Assembly (NCBI RefSeq): GCF_947499215.1
Contig: NZ_CANMNI010000002.1
Location: forward strand, 310,001-374,000
Source of the DNA: an uncultured Pontibacter sp.
GTDB lineage: Bacteria > Bacteroidota > Bacteroidia > Cytophagales > Hymenobacteraceae
Direction of reading: 5' to 3'
DNA length: 64,000 nt
Shown: one piece after another, positions 44,668 through 52,551 of the stretch
How positions within the stretch are numbered: the first letter of the stretch is position 1
Layout of the letters: the number at the start of each line of letters is the position of its first letter
The notes under the pieces: model-generated
The model's input: the letters and a program-made list of their open reading frames with translations, nothing else
Told to the model about the DNA's origin: nothing
Databases searched by the model: none
Position numbers and translations under genes: made by a program

Positions 44668-45387
44668 ATGCTGAAACTATCCATGCTGCGGACTTTTATA
44701 CGGGAAAACGCCTCCTCGTTTATCTCCATGCTGCTGTTGGTGGTGGTGCCACTGGTGGTGAGCTCGTCTGCGGCCGTATACCTGTACCAGAACGAAACCC
44801 TGCTGCAGGACCTGAGCTGGCCCCAAATGCTGCTTTATTTTGTGGTGATCTCCTTTACGATGTCGCTTGCTCTTACCCCTACCACCTTTGTGGCGCTGGT
44901 GAGCGGCTTTTACTTGGGCTGGCCCGGCTTTGCAGGTGTGGTGGTATCCTACGGCATTGCCTCGCTCATCGGCTATACCTTGGCCCAGCTGATAGACCAC
45001 GGCAAGATGATGTCGTTCCTGAACCGCTTCGAAAAGACCATGTACCTGATGCAGGAGCTGCGCGACCAGAGCTGGGGCCTGATCTTTTTGACCCGCATCT
45101 CGCCTGTGCTGCCCTTCGCGCTTATGAATTTTGTGCTCTCTCTGCTGCAGGTAGACAAGACCCGGTTCTTCTTGGCGAGCATTGTAGGTATGTTGCCGCG
45201 CACACTTTTCTTCTTTTGGGTGGGCACACAGGCCAGCGACGTTATAAAATTATTGCAGGACCCGGGAAGCAACAAGGGTAGTCAGCTGCTTATGATATCC
45301 TTGATTATCATTTCGATAGGCGGATTGTACTTCATTTTCGACCATGCCTTGAAGCGGGCGCTGCGGAAAGCGACGGCAAAAAATTGA
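44668..45387 (+). CDS. TVP38/TMEM64 (VTT-domain) membrane protein
   Basis: 239 residues with five to six membrane helices. The VTT/SNARE-associated signature is FVALVSGFYLGWPGFAGVVVSYGIASLIGYTLAQLI (about 73-110), with its FxxGxxxG spacing, and GLIFLTRISPVLPFALMNFVLSLL (about 139-162), including the conserved Arg and Pro. Such DedA-related proteins move or flip lipids across the inner membrane. The end is highly basic (LKRALRKATAKN). It directly precedes the tRNA. Confidence 0.92.
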   Translation: MLKLSMLRTFIRENASSFISMLLLVVVPLVVSSSAAVYLYQNETLLQDLSWPQMLLYFVVISFTMSLALTPTTFVALVSGFYLGWPGFAGVVVSYGIASLIGYTLAQLIDHGKMMSFLNRFEKTMYLMQELRDQSWGLIFLTRISPVLPFALMNFVLSLLQVDKTRFFLASIVGMLPRTLFFFWVGTQASDVIKLLQDPGSNKGSQLLMISLIIISIGGLYFIFDHALKRALRKATAKN

Positions 45388-45430
45388 TAAAAATTCGCTT
45401 TGGGGCTTGCATTGCAAGAAAAAAGGCCTT

Positions 45431-45437
45431 TACTTTG
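45431..45437 (+). promoter_or_regulatory. Possible tRNA promoter -7 element
   Basis: TACTTTG resembles TAnnTTTG with one base missing. A TTG at 45407-45409 lies 21 bases upstream, the usual -33 spacing, and the tRNA begins 17 bases downstream. Confidence 0.4.
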
Positions 45438-45454
45438 CATCACAATAACGGAAT

Positions 45455-45531
45455 GGTCACGTAGCTCAACTGGATAGAGCATCTGACTACGAATCAGAAG
45501 GTTAGGGGTTCGACTCCCTTCGCGACCACCA
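45455..45531 (+). tRNA. trnR: tRNA-Arg(ACG)
   Basis: A full cloverleaf of 74 bases plus encoded CCA (45529-45531). The anticodon arm TCTGA-CTACGAA-TCAGA puts ACG at positions 34-36, so A34 would be edited to inosine by TadA. D arm GCTC/GAGC and T arm with TTCGACT loop are regular. The acceptor stem GGTCACG/CGCGACC has one A-C mismatch at pair 5-68, which is unusual. The accessory region starts right behind it. Confidence 0.96.
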
Positions 45532-45543
45532 CTTTACAAAGTT

Positions 45544-45577
45544 AACCGCTAAGACTCAATGACTTAGCGGTTTTTTT
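45544..45577 (+). terminator. tRNA terminator
   Basis: AACCGCTAAG pairs with CTTAGCGGTT around a 9-base loop and runs into T7, 13 bases after the tRNA CCA end. Confidence 0.92.
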
Positions 45578-45817
45578 GTGCCCATGCACCACATTCTTTC
45601 ACCACAAACACACTTTCACCACCTCACACAATAGTTACATTTTACAATATTTACATTTTGTAAAAAATATTTCTACATCCAAAGCTCTGCTCTCAGACAC
45701 TGTAGTGTAGGGTGAATCAATGTAGACACGCTGCGTATATATTTATCGCATTACCCCCTTCACGGTTATTAACCCAAAAGAGCGGCCCTACCTAGGATAT
45801 ATAAGGAAAACTCTAAC
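45578..45817. other. Intergenic region at the accessory-region boundary
   Basis: AT-rich 240 bases between the tRNA terminator and the first accessory gene. It has CA/TTCACCAC-type words (45587-45620) and an AT tract with TTTACAATATTTACATTTTG at 45640-45660. I see no integrase gene, attachment-site repeat or other RNA. Confidence 0.45.
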
Positions 45818-46201
45818 ATGCAGGAACACCTTGATGCCATAGATTTCCTTCGCCAGTTCGGTAGTTGTACTTATGTAACGACCTATAGGAACATTGATTT
45901 TGAAATCTCATTACGTGTAGTGGTGAGTGGTGAGCCATACTATAATTATGTCTTTTCTATGTTCGGCTTCGGTGAAGCCATAGTCGACATGTTACAACAG
46001 AGCATTCATTCAAAACAAGAAGTCTGCATATTCACTGCATGTTTGTCAGAGCAACTCTCGCCCCTCGATGTACCTGTACAACAAGTGCCAGTCCACCAGC
46101 TCAGCTCATTAGAGATTGAGATAAGAATGCCAACAAGCACAGAACCCATAGATGCATCTTCCACGCACATTAAAACTCGGTTCAGCGAGTATAAGGGCTA
46201 A
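45818..46201 (+). CDS. Hypothetical protein, 127 aa
   Basis: I do not recognise it. MQEHLDAIDFLRQFGSCTYV opens a soluble protein with no signal peptide. It is beta-rich (EISLRVVVSGEPYYNYVF, EVCIFTACLSEQ, SLEIEIRMPT) with an AGGA-rich leader upstream. It is the first gene past the tRNA and is convergent with the restriction-modification gene. It could be a small accessory protein of that locus, but nothing in the sequence proves this. Confidence 0.55.
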   Translation: MQEHLDAIDFLRQFGSCTYVTTYRNIDFEISLRVVVSGEPYYNYVFSMFGFGEAIVDMLQQSIHSKQEVCIFTACLSEQLSPLDVPVQQVPVHQLSSLEIEIRMPTSTEPIDASSTHIKTRFSEYKG

Positions 46202-46281
46202 TATTAGTTTATTGATTATGCTCAGTTGCCTATGCTCACTGCGAAATGCAGTTTACTTGCGTTTAGACTTACAAAGATGCG

Positions 46282-49200
46282 CTACCTTTCAACTTCCTTT
46301 ACTTCCTGAGCCTCCACTACCCTAATCTTATCAATCTCCTTCATGAGCCTATCCGTCTCGTTCAGGGCGACAATGATTTTCTGGTAGTGGAGTATCTCAT
46401 CGAAGCCCAACTCCCGACCCTTGCGGTCTTTCAACCACTTCTGCGCTGGTTGGTATCCACCGATATAAAACTCCCATACTGGCTGCGGCACATCAGCAAA
46501 ATACTGTGTGTCGTTTATGTAGACGTTTCCATCCACGTACTGTAATTTCTCCACCAGATTACTTCCATCCTCCGGGTACTGGGTTATGTACTCTCCCACC
46601 ACCCTGCTTTCTAGAAGATGTACCTGCCGAAGCTCCCCTCCAAGTTCCACGAGCTTCCAGAACGTATCAGGTCCACTTGGGAAGGGTACACGTGGGAAGC
46701 CGACCTTTAGGAACTCCTTGTACCTCTTCCGATATGAAGGGCTGTGAAGAACCGCATATATATAGTCGAGAATGTCGATTGGCGCAAATGTGTTTTCGGT
46801 TTCGCTTCGTTCAGGAGTGAACTTCATTCCCATACGCTCCTCTATCTGCTGTACAATATCTTTTCTCAGATTAGGAGTGCGTTCCATGCTGCTGCCAAAG
46901 GTCGTCTGTCCCGAGTGCTCAGCATAAAGATAGAGCGGGAAGGCATACCCAACCTCGCCCGTCTGCAAGGACACGGTACACCTCTCTACAATATTCTTAG
47001 AAATGAAGACATGTTGGAAGTCGAAAGATGTCTGCTGACGACATGCCAACAGAGCGAGATTTTCCTTCTCCAACATGTGTTGCATCACCTCGTTCCTTGG
47101 ATAGGCCATGAAGCCCTTGCTCCGGCCTGTATAGATTGTCTTCCGTATATCGAAGGGCCGGTATAATACATCCTGTACCTCCCCCCGGTAAGTAGCTAAA
47201 TCATTCTTCGCATATGACACCTTCCAATCCCTTCCGTCCGGCTTAGGAGTGTATGTCTTACGGAATGCATCTTCCGATAGCACTTGAATGTCCCTGCGTA
47301 TATCGTGGAGCTTTGCCTCATCGAACTGAATCGTGAGGTGGTCTCTCTCAGTGGTCATACCGCTTGCATTCAATTGGAACAGGTCGCTAATAGAGAACCC
47401 AGCTTTGTAAGCCTGTTCGCTCTCTAGGTTCTTGTTAACAAAGAAGAAATCCGGTTCCCTAATCACAAGCTTTTCCCAAGCGATGGTGCCCAGTGAGTTA
47501 ATGGAAAGCTTCTCGTATTTGTAATCTCGTTTTCCCCACAAATCGCACCTGTATACTTCCCCTAGCTCCTTCTTCTGCTTCTTTCCCGTTTTTACAAGTA
47601 GATTTATACTTACCCCTTGCATGATGTCGAACACGTTTTGGTCAGCGGAGCCATCCGGGGCGACCTCCTTCTTCTTGGAGTTGCCGTGCAGGTCCAGAAT
47701 GTAAACTTTGTCAAAGCTCTCCAACAGACTCTTGCGCATCTGCCGATGGATTAATCCCTCAATGAAGCTGTTGTTGGATATGTAGGCCAACACCCCCTCA
47801 CCATTTTTATCGATGAAGTGCTGCCCAAAACGAATGAATTTGATGTAGTCATCTGACAGAGGCTGTATGTTCCGCTCGTTCAGGTTCTTCTTGTAGTCCG
47901 CCACCAGCCTCTCTATCCACTCACTCTTATTCGTACTGCTCACGCTGTAGGGTGGGTTCCCCATTACCACCATGACAGGCGTGTCACGCTTGATGTGATT
48001 GGCCTCGTTCGCCTCATTGGCCAGTGCGGTTGCGAACAAGGACCCGGTATCGGGGTGGTGCTCCTCCAAGCTGTTGGTCAGGTATACCCGGAAGCGCTGG
48101 TCTCTGGTGGGCTTGTAGCCCGTCTCTGTCAGCAGCAGGTCCAGTTTAAGGTGCGCCATCGCATAAGATGCCATCAGCAACTCGAAGCCGTTCAAACGTG
48201 GTATCAGGTGGTTCTCCACGTAGTTGCTCCAAATACCCTGCTGGCCTTTAAACCGACTGTGGACATGCTTCACGACCTCGGCCAGAAATGTCCCGGTTCC
48301 CGTTGCTGGGTCGAGTATCTGGACCTTGTGGACCTCCTGCTCGTACTCACGTTGACCCGCCTTGAAGCGCTTATCATGCGTGGGCACCTTCAACGTCACC
48401 TTCGTCTTGGACGTGTCTGCCAAACCCTGTGGCAAACTGAACTCCGTCTTTAAAATGTCATCTACCGCACGCACGATGAATTGAACCACCGACTCCGGGG
48501 TGTACCACACGCCACGTGCTTTGCGCAGCTTCGGGTCGTACTCAGCAAGGAATGTTTCATAGAAGTGTATGATAGGGTCATGGGTCTGCGTGGCCTTGCC
48601 GAAGTTCTTCAACAGAGCAGCCACGTCCGTGGCCCGGAAGAGGTCTGCCAGCCCGTCTACTATCCACGTGATGCGGCTGTCAAGGTCGTAGCCAGCGATG
48701 TACTGGAATAGGGTACGCAGGAAAGGGTTTGACTTGGGTATGAGTTGTGCCGCCTCCTGCCGGGTGAAGGTAGGCAGGGTAGGGTCGTGCAACCGGGCAG
48801 CGAACATGCCATAGGCGATGGTCTGGGCATAGATGTCAGCAAACTCTCTCGTCTTGATGTCGTGTAGGAGAACCTGTCGGAAGGCTTCCATCTGTTCTTG
48901 CAGCGTGCTGTTCTCTCGGTTCTCCTCGTCACTGTTCAGTGCCTTCCCAATCACCTCAGAGAGCATACGAGCTTTGCCTGCCATCATCTCTGCCAGCTTC
49001 CTAGAACTCTTGATGGTTTGGCCATTAAAGGTGCAGAAGTCCTTCATCAGATTCTCGAACATGGTGTAGTTGTCCGGGATAGGACGAACCTGACCATCCT
49101 GTATTTCTGCAATCCTTACAGATGTCGTGAACTCGCCCTCAATGTAAAGGTGAAAGTCCATGTAATCTGTTATGATGAGGTTATCCAGTGACGCACGGTA

Positions 49201-49494
49201 GCGTTCGAACTGTTCCTTCAAGCTCTTGCTACTGAGTTGTACACCTATGTCCTTCGCCTCGATATAGCCCACCGGGATGCCTTTCTTGGTCAGGATGTAG
49301 TCGGGCGCTCCGCACGCAATTCTAGCAGGTTCATTAGTCACCAGCACGTCAGGAGCGAGTGATTCCAATAGGTTCTGTAGGTCGCCACGGTAACTGTGCT
49401 CTCTCGATATTCCAGCCTTGTACCGGGTATTAAGTCTGTCGATGTATTCGCTAAGTGTCATATTACTACTTGCATCAAGGTCTCCGTCCATCAT
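46282..49494 (-). CDS. Single-chain restriction-modification enzyme (type IIG / ISP-like, no helicase)
   Basis: 1070 residues. The N-terminus carries a PD-(D/E)xK nuclease: PD at 64-65 in CGAPDYILTKKG and ExK at 79-81 in GYIEAKD. A helical linker (about 150-340) leads to an N6-adenine methylase domain with SAM motif I LDPATGTGTFLAEV (near 395) and catalytic motif IV NPPYSVSS (near 515). The C-terminal third (about 620-1050) would be the target-recognition region. The order nuclease-coupler-methylase-specificity matches type ISP and type IIG enzymes, but no SF2 helicase motifs are seen where ISP enzymes carry them, and the length is shorter than their usual roughly 1500. It would both methylate and cut a host-specific site. 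Confidence 0.88.
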   Translation of the reverse strand: MMDGDLDASSNMTLSEYIDRLNTRYKAGISREHSYRGDLQNLLESLAPDVLVTNEPARIACGAPDYILTKKGIPVGYIEAKDIGVQLSSKSLKEQFERYRASLDNLIITDYMDFHLYIEGEFTTSVRIAEIQDGQVRPIPDNYTMFENLMKDFCTFNGQTIKSSRKLAEMMAGKARMLSEVIGKALNSDEENRENSTLQEQMEAFRQVLLHDIKTREFADIYAQTIAYGMFAARLHDPTLPTFTRQEAAQLIPKSNPFLRTLFQYIAGYDLDSRITWIVDGLADLFRATDVAALLKNFGKATQTHDPIIHFYETFLAEYDPKLRKARGVWYTPESVVQFIVRAVDDILKTEFSLPQGLADTSKTKVTLKVPTHDKRFKAGQREYEQEVHKVQILDPATGTGTFLAEVVKHVHSRFKGQQGIWSNYVENHLIPRLNGFELLMASYAMAHLKLDLLLTETGYKPTRDQRFRVYLTNSLEEHHPDTGSLFATALANEANEANHIKRDTPVMVVMGNPPYSVSSTNKSEWIERLVADYKKNLNERNIQPLSDDYIKFIRFGQHFIDKNGEGVLAYISNNSFIEGLIHRQMRKSLLESFDKVYILDLHGNSKKKEVAPDGSADQNVFDIMQGVSINLLVKTGKKQKKELGEVYRCDLWGKRDYKYEKLSINSLGTIAWEKLVIREPDFFFVNKNLESEQAYKAGFSISDLFQLNASGMTTERDHLTIQFDEAKLHDIRRDIQVLSEDAFRKTYTPKPDGRDWKVSYAKNDLATYRGEVQDVLYRPFDIRKTIYTGRSKGFMAYPRNEVMQHMLEKENLALLACRQQTSFDFQHVFISKNIVERCTVSLQTGEVGYAFPLYLYAEHSGQTTFGSSMERTPNLRKDIVQQIEERMGMKFTPERSETENTFAPIDILDYIYAVLHSPSYRKRYKEFLKVGFPRVPFPSGPDTFWKLVELGGELRQVHLLESRVVGEYITQYPEDGSNLVEKLQYVDGNVYINDTQYFADVPQPVWEFYIGGYQPAQKWLKDRKGRELGFDEILHYQKIIVALNETDRLMKEIDKIRVVEAQEVKEVER

Positions 49495-49639
49495 ACTATT
49501 AGTCGGAGTAGATTCATGATTTATCTACTAAATGCAATATAGAAATATATAATAAACTTTCTCACTCTAATGAATGAGCATGGCAAGTCCCAGAGAATAT
49601 TATCAATTGATAATGTGGGAATAAATTTCTACAAAATTG

Positions 49640-50041
49640 CTATAGGGGCATATGCTGGCCCTTGCTTTCAATTACACGCATGAACTCGTCATAACTTAGG
49701 ATGGGGATGCTATGATACATACTTTCAGGTTCCCGGTCGTGTAATTCTTCCACGGTGAGATGAAGATGTTTCAACTGAATCAGTGTAGCGCCATCCTGAG
49801 CGAGGTACTCGGTAACGCAAATATCAGCTTGCCCTGCGCCATTTGCTTTCAAACAGTATGTAACCACTCCGGGTATCCGCTCCGCTAACTCGTTCATGGA
49901 CAGCATAAAATCGTAGGCGGGCCGCACATTCTCTTCTCCGAGATAGAGCGAGACGTAGTAGTCTTTACCTTCAATATTTTGTGTATAACAGAAAGTGCCT
50001 GTAAGGTACAAGTAATTCATATTTATCATGACCTTTCCCAT
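49640..50041 (-). CDS. Hypothetical protein, 133 aa
   Basis: No family recognised. It starts at the ATG at 50041 or, more likely, at the in-frame ATGATAAATATG start (MINMNYLYLTG) four to seven residues in. The protein is alpha/beta and acidic (YVSLYLGEENVRPAYDFMLSMNELAERIP, ICVTEYLAQDGATLIQLKHLHL), without signal or membrane segment. Its start overlaps the stop of the upstream 54-residue gene, so the two are translationally coupled. Confidence 0.55.
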   Translation of the reverse strand: MGKVMINMNYLYLTGTFCYTQNIEGKDYYVSLYLGEENVRPAYDFMLSMNELAERIPGVVTYCLKANGAGQADICVTEYLAQDGATLIQLKHLHLTVEELHDREPESMYHSIPILSYDEFMRVIESKGQHMPL

Positions 50042-50190
50042 CGTTTTATCGCAGATATGAGTTTCCGGAGAGCTAAGTCAATTACCTCATTCTTCTTCAA
50101 ATAATAGCCATGCCCCCGTAGTATTTGGACCGCCTCAGTAACTGTGGACCACGTTTCCGTTTTGCATTTTACACTCTGGTATTTGCTCAT
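50026..50190 (-). CDS. Small helical protein, 54 aa, possible DNA-binding
   Basis: A longer open frame extends upstream, but only the segment from the ATG at 50190 looks coding: MSKYQSVKCKTETWSTVTEA and on to KRWERS. The pattern of one strand-like start (SVKCKTETW), a helix (TEAVQILRGHG) and a second basic helix (KKNEVIDLALRKLISAIKRW) resembles a ribbon-helix-helix protein, though this is a guess from pattern. Its stop overlaps the start of the 133-residue gene. Together they could be a regulator or toxin-antitoxin pair. Confidence 0.4.
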   Translation of the reverse strand: MSKYQSVKCKTETWSTVTEAVQILRGHGYYLKKNEVIDLALRKLISAIKRWERS

Positions 50191-50330
50191 AAGATGCTGT
50201 TCATTTCTGGTATATATAAATTTTTCCACCCGTTTTTCTACCAGTTCGGTCTTTTCTGATGTAGGAATAAATATATAACTACACCGCAGCTGATGTGGGA
50301 ATGAAAAAATGAACCAACTAATGGATGAAC

Positions 50331-50337
50331 AAGGAGG
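50331..50337 (+). promoter_or_regulatory. Strong Shine-Dalgarno site
   Basis: AAGGAGG lies 4 bases before the ATG at 50342. Such a canonical site is rare in Bacteroidota and decides the start of the small gene in favour of MKITIILEGEE over the upstream MNQLMDEQ. Confidence 0.6.
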
Positions 50338-50341
50338 CAAC

Positions 50342-50542
50342 ATGAAGATTACAATTATTTTAGAAGGAGAAGAACTCCGGGACGTACTCGGGGAAATTAT
50401 AGAACGGATGACTCCCAAAAGGCCGAACGGTGGATACCAGCACGTTCCATCGCAAGAAACAACCTGTGCTGCTAACGAAGAGGATGACTTTCTAGGTGAC
50501 TTTATAAAGGAAATGAACTTGAAAAGACGAGGCAGGTCATAG
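50342..50542 (+). CDS. Small acidic protein, 66 aa
   Basis: Starts MKITIILEGEELRDVLGEII behind a strong Shine-Dalgarno. Two helical segments and an acidic patch (NEEDDFLGDFIKEMNLKRRGRS) follow, ending basic. No family is recognised. It lies between the small overlapping pair and the polymerase gene and is convergent with the polymerase gene, the two stops being only about 12 bases apart. Confidence 0.5.
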   Translation: MKITIILEGEELRDVLGEIIERMTPKRPNGGYQHVPSQETTCAANEEDDFLGDFIKEMNLKRRGRS

Positions 50543-50554
50543 TGGTCCAGAACA

Positions 50555-52219
50555 TTATAGGCCTTTCAGTATGACCCCAGATGGCCTGCTCTCTAGGTAT
50601 TCTTTCATCTGCTCAGGCGACATATCGAAGAAGTCTTCCTCGCTTATGATATCCCTGCCTGCCTTCTCCATAGCCAACATGCCTGAGGTGGCACCGGGAG
50701 TGGTATGCAGACCCACTCGATTCTCCTTCCAACCATCGTAGAATCTAGCCCCTCCTTCTTCCACCTCAGACGAGAACACACCCATCATTTCATTGATTGA
50801 TTCGCTGGCATCCTGCTGCTCTATAATCACTTTCGTTGACAGGTATTCGGCACGTAGGCTTGGCTCCACGCCACATGCGTGGCCATAGTACACCTTCATC
50901 AGGTTTACCACCTCGTCCACGTGCTTCACATCACAAAGGATAGAATCATGGACGTGGCTGAACCAGTCACACTTATACCTGCCAAACAGATAGGTAAGGG
51001 TCTGGTCGAGACAAACAGTACTCTCGATGCGCTGCATCTTGATTGAGAAATCAGCGTGGTCACACGCTCTCTCCTGTAAGGTAATCTCTGCCACGGTTGG
51101 AAAGATTTCATGGAACGCCTTGAACTCAGGAGACTTAACTGCTGTCGAGTTGCGACAGTAAAAAATGTTCTTGAAGAACCGCTCCTTGAAAGTCCCATCT
51201 TCGTCCGGTATCCCAAGCTTCTCTTTCATATAGGAGTAGAACTCACCGTTGCGCACAAGGTCCACGTACTTCTGAGTACTCTTGGAATACGGGGTGTTAT
51301 TGATTCGATGATACTCCTGTATGATGGCTGTCATAATAAAGGGTTGGCTGTTCCGACAGTCTATCTGCACCAAAGTGACCTCCGGTACCGCCAGATACTG
51401 CCTCAACTCAGACGCCAAGTTCGTCAGATTGGTGTGAACACGCCTTCCGGCCTTATCACGAATCGAATAGAACTCCTTTCGGTGGATGCTACTGATACTG
51501 GTGTAGCGTGTCCTGAACCTATCGATGACATTCTCCGCTCTTGCTTGCGCAGTCTTGGACCCGGTTATAACTTTCGGCACCAGCACGGTATACTGTCCTG
51601 CTACCATCTCCTCAGCAACGGTGACGTCATCGGGCAACTCGTTGTACAGGTCCGTTACCGCCTCGTTGTTCGCTCCGACCACCGCCTCCATGGCTCTGCC
51701 ATAATCGATTCCTACGTGTTCGAGGTTGCGGAAAATATCTCTGGTGACCGCATCCATCTTACTCCTGTTCGCAACGGCTTTCAATCGGAGCTTTGTCTCC
51801 AACTTCTCATGCAGGAACATATCCTCGAAGAAGAGCGGGTGCTCCTTTATGAACTTCTTGGAAATCCTGTACCCGAGCGCTTTACTCCTCATACTGTATC
51901 CGTAGTTGTGGTAAAATATATTATCACATTCAACGATTCCCTTTGTAAGATAAAATTCAAGGATGTCTCGGTAGTAGTTCTTACCAAGCAGCGCACGGAA
52001 GTCATCAGCACATATTTCGATGTAACTGTTGAACGTCTTGTTCTTGCTGGTGACAGTGCGCAGGTAGATGAAGTGCAGGAAATACTTGTACTTATCGGTA
52101 TGCGTGTCGAGGTACTGACTACGCCTTCCTTCCGACTGGTCGGGATGGAACGTTCTCCTGTAATCTCCTATTTCCTTACGAAAGTCAAAATTAGGAGGGG
52201 TATACAATCTGAGGTTCAT
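50555..52219 (-). CDS. Minimal family-A-like polymerase of a mobile element (TV-Pol-like)
   Basis: 554 residues. The C-terminal half carries the family A palm signatures: GRRVHTNLTNLASELRQYL (258-276, like the GR-x-x-T region), VTLVQIDCRNSQPFIM (motif A, Asp-287), KERFFKNIFYCRN (345-357, motif B-like) and WFSHVHDSILCDV (motif C, His-424 Asp-425). No 5'-3' or 3'-5' exonuclease domain is visible. The N-terminal half (1-200) is alpha-helical with a winged-helix-like part (KGIVECDNIFYHNYGYSM, ALGYRISKKFI). This resembles the TV-Pol polymerases of transposons and viruses that I recall as proposed primase-polymerases. The divergent AlbA_2 gene lies 332 bases away. Confidence 0.7.
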   Translation of the reverse strand: MNLRLYTPPNFDFRKEIGDYRRTFHPDQSEGRRSQYLDTHTDKYKYFLHFIYLRTVTSKNKTFNSYIEICADDFRALLGKNYYRDILEFYLTKGIVECDNIFYHNYGYSMRSKALGYRISKKFIKEHPLFFEDMFLHEKLETKLRLKAVANRSKMDAVTRDIFRNLEHVGIDYGRAMEAVVGANNEAVTDLYNELPDDVTVAEEMVAGQYTVLVPKVITGSKTAQARAENVIDRFRTRYTSISSIHRKEFYSIRDKAGRRVHTNLTNLASELRQYLAVPEVTLVQIDCRNSQPFIMTAIIQEYHRINNTPYSKSTQKYVDLVRNGEFYSYMKEKLGIPDEDGTFKERFFKNIFYCRNSTAVKSPEFKAFHEIFPTVAEITLQERACDHADFSIKMQRIESTVCLDQTLTYLFGRYKCDWFSHVHDSILCDVKHVDEVVNLMKVYYGHACGVEPSLRAEYLSTKVIIEQQDASESINEMMGVFSSEVEEGGARFYDGWKENRVGLHTTPGATSGMLAMEKAGRDIISEEDFFDMSPEQMKEYLESRPSGVILKGL

Positions 52220-52551
52220 GTGTGGGGAAATTTTGGTTATATATCAGCCAGAGACACTCTCTCCCTGATGCCATTCCCTACTTCTATCACAGATTCCTCA
52301 AAAGTTTTAAGGCCAACTCAACTATTTTTTCTCTATCATTCCATTCTATTTTTCTTTTGTTTATGGTCTTATGGGTGGGCAAGTTTTATAACAGCAGTTA
52401 AAGTTTCAACAGATAAACAGTTTATGTTACCCGCATACCAATTAGTGCAAGAATGAAGAATATTACTATCTTGTATTAGTTATATGAGCATTATTCGAGA
52501 CGTATTGGCATCACATGTCATATTCACTAAATTCTTTAAAAAAGACGCACC
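52220..52551. other. AT-rich divergent intergenic region, 332 bases
   Basis: Between the polymerase (minus) and the AlbA_2 gene (plus); holds both promoters. It is AT-rich with T-runs (52322-52355) and no TATACC words. A plus-strand open frame reaching to 52456 is only the tail of an antisense shadow. No RNA gene or repeat is evident. Confidence 0.5.

Noticed and set aside
51110..52456. Plus-strand open frame of 448 codons
   Set aside because: It runs opposite the polymerase gene, whose family motifs and reading are much stronger. The residues show no domain, and the tail beyond 52219 is AT-rich and non-coding in character.
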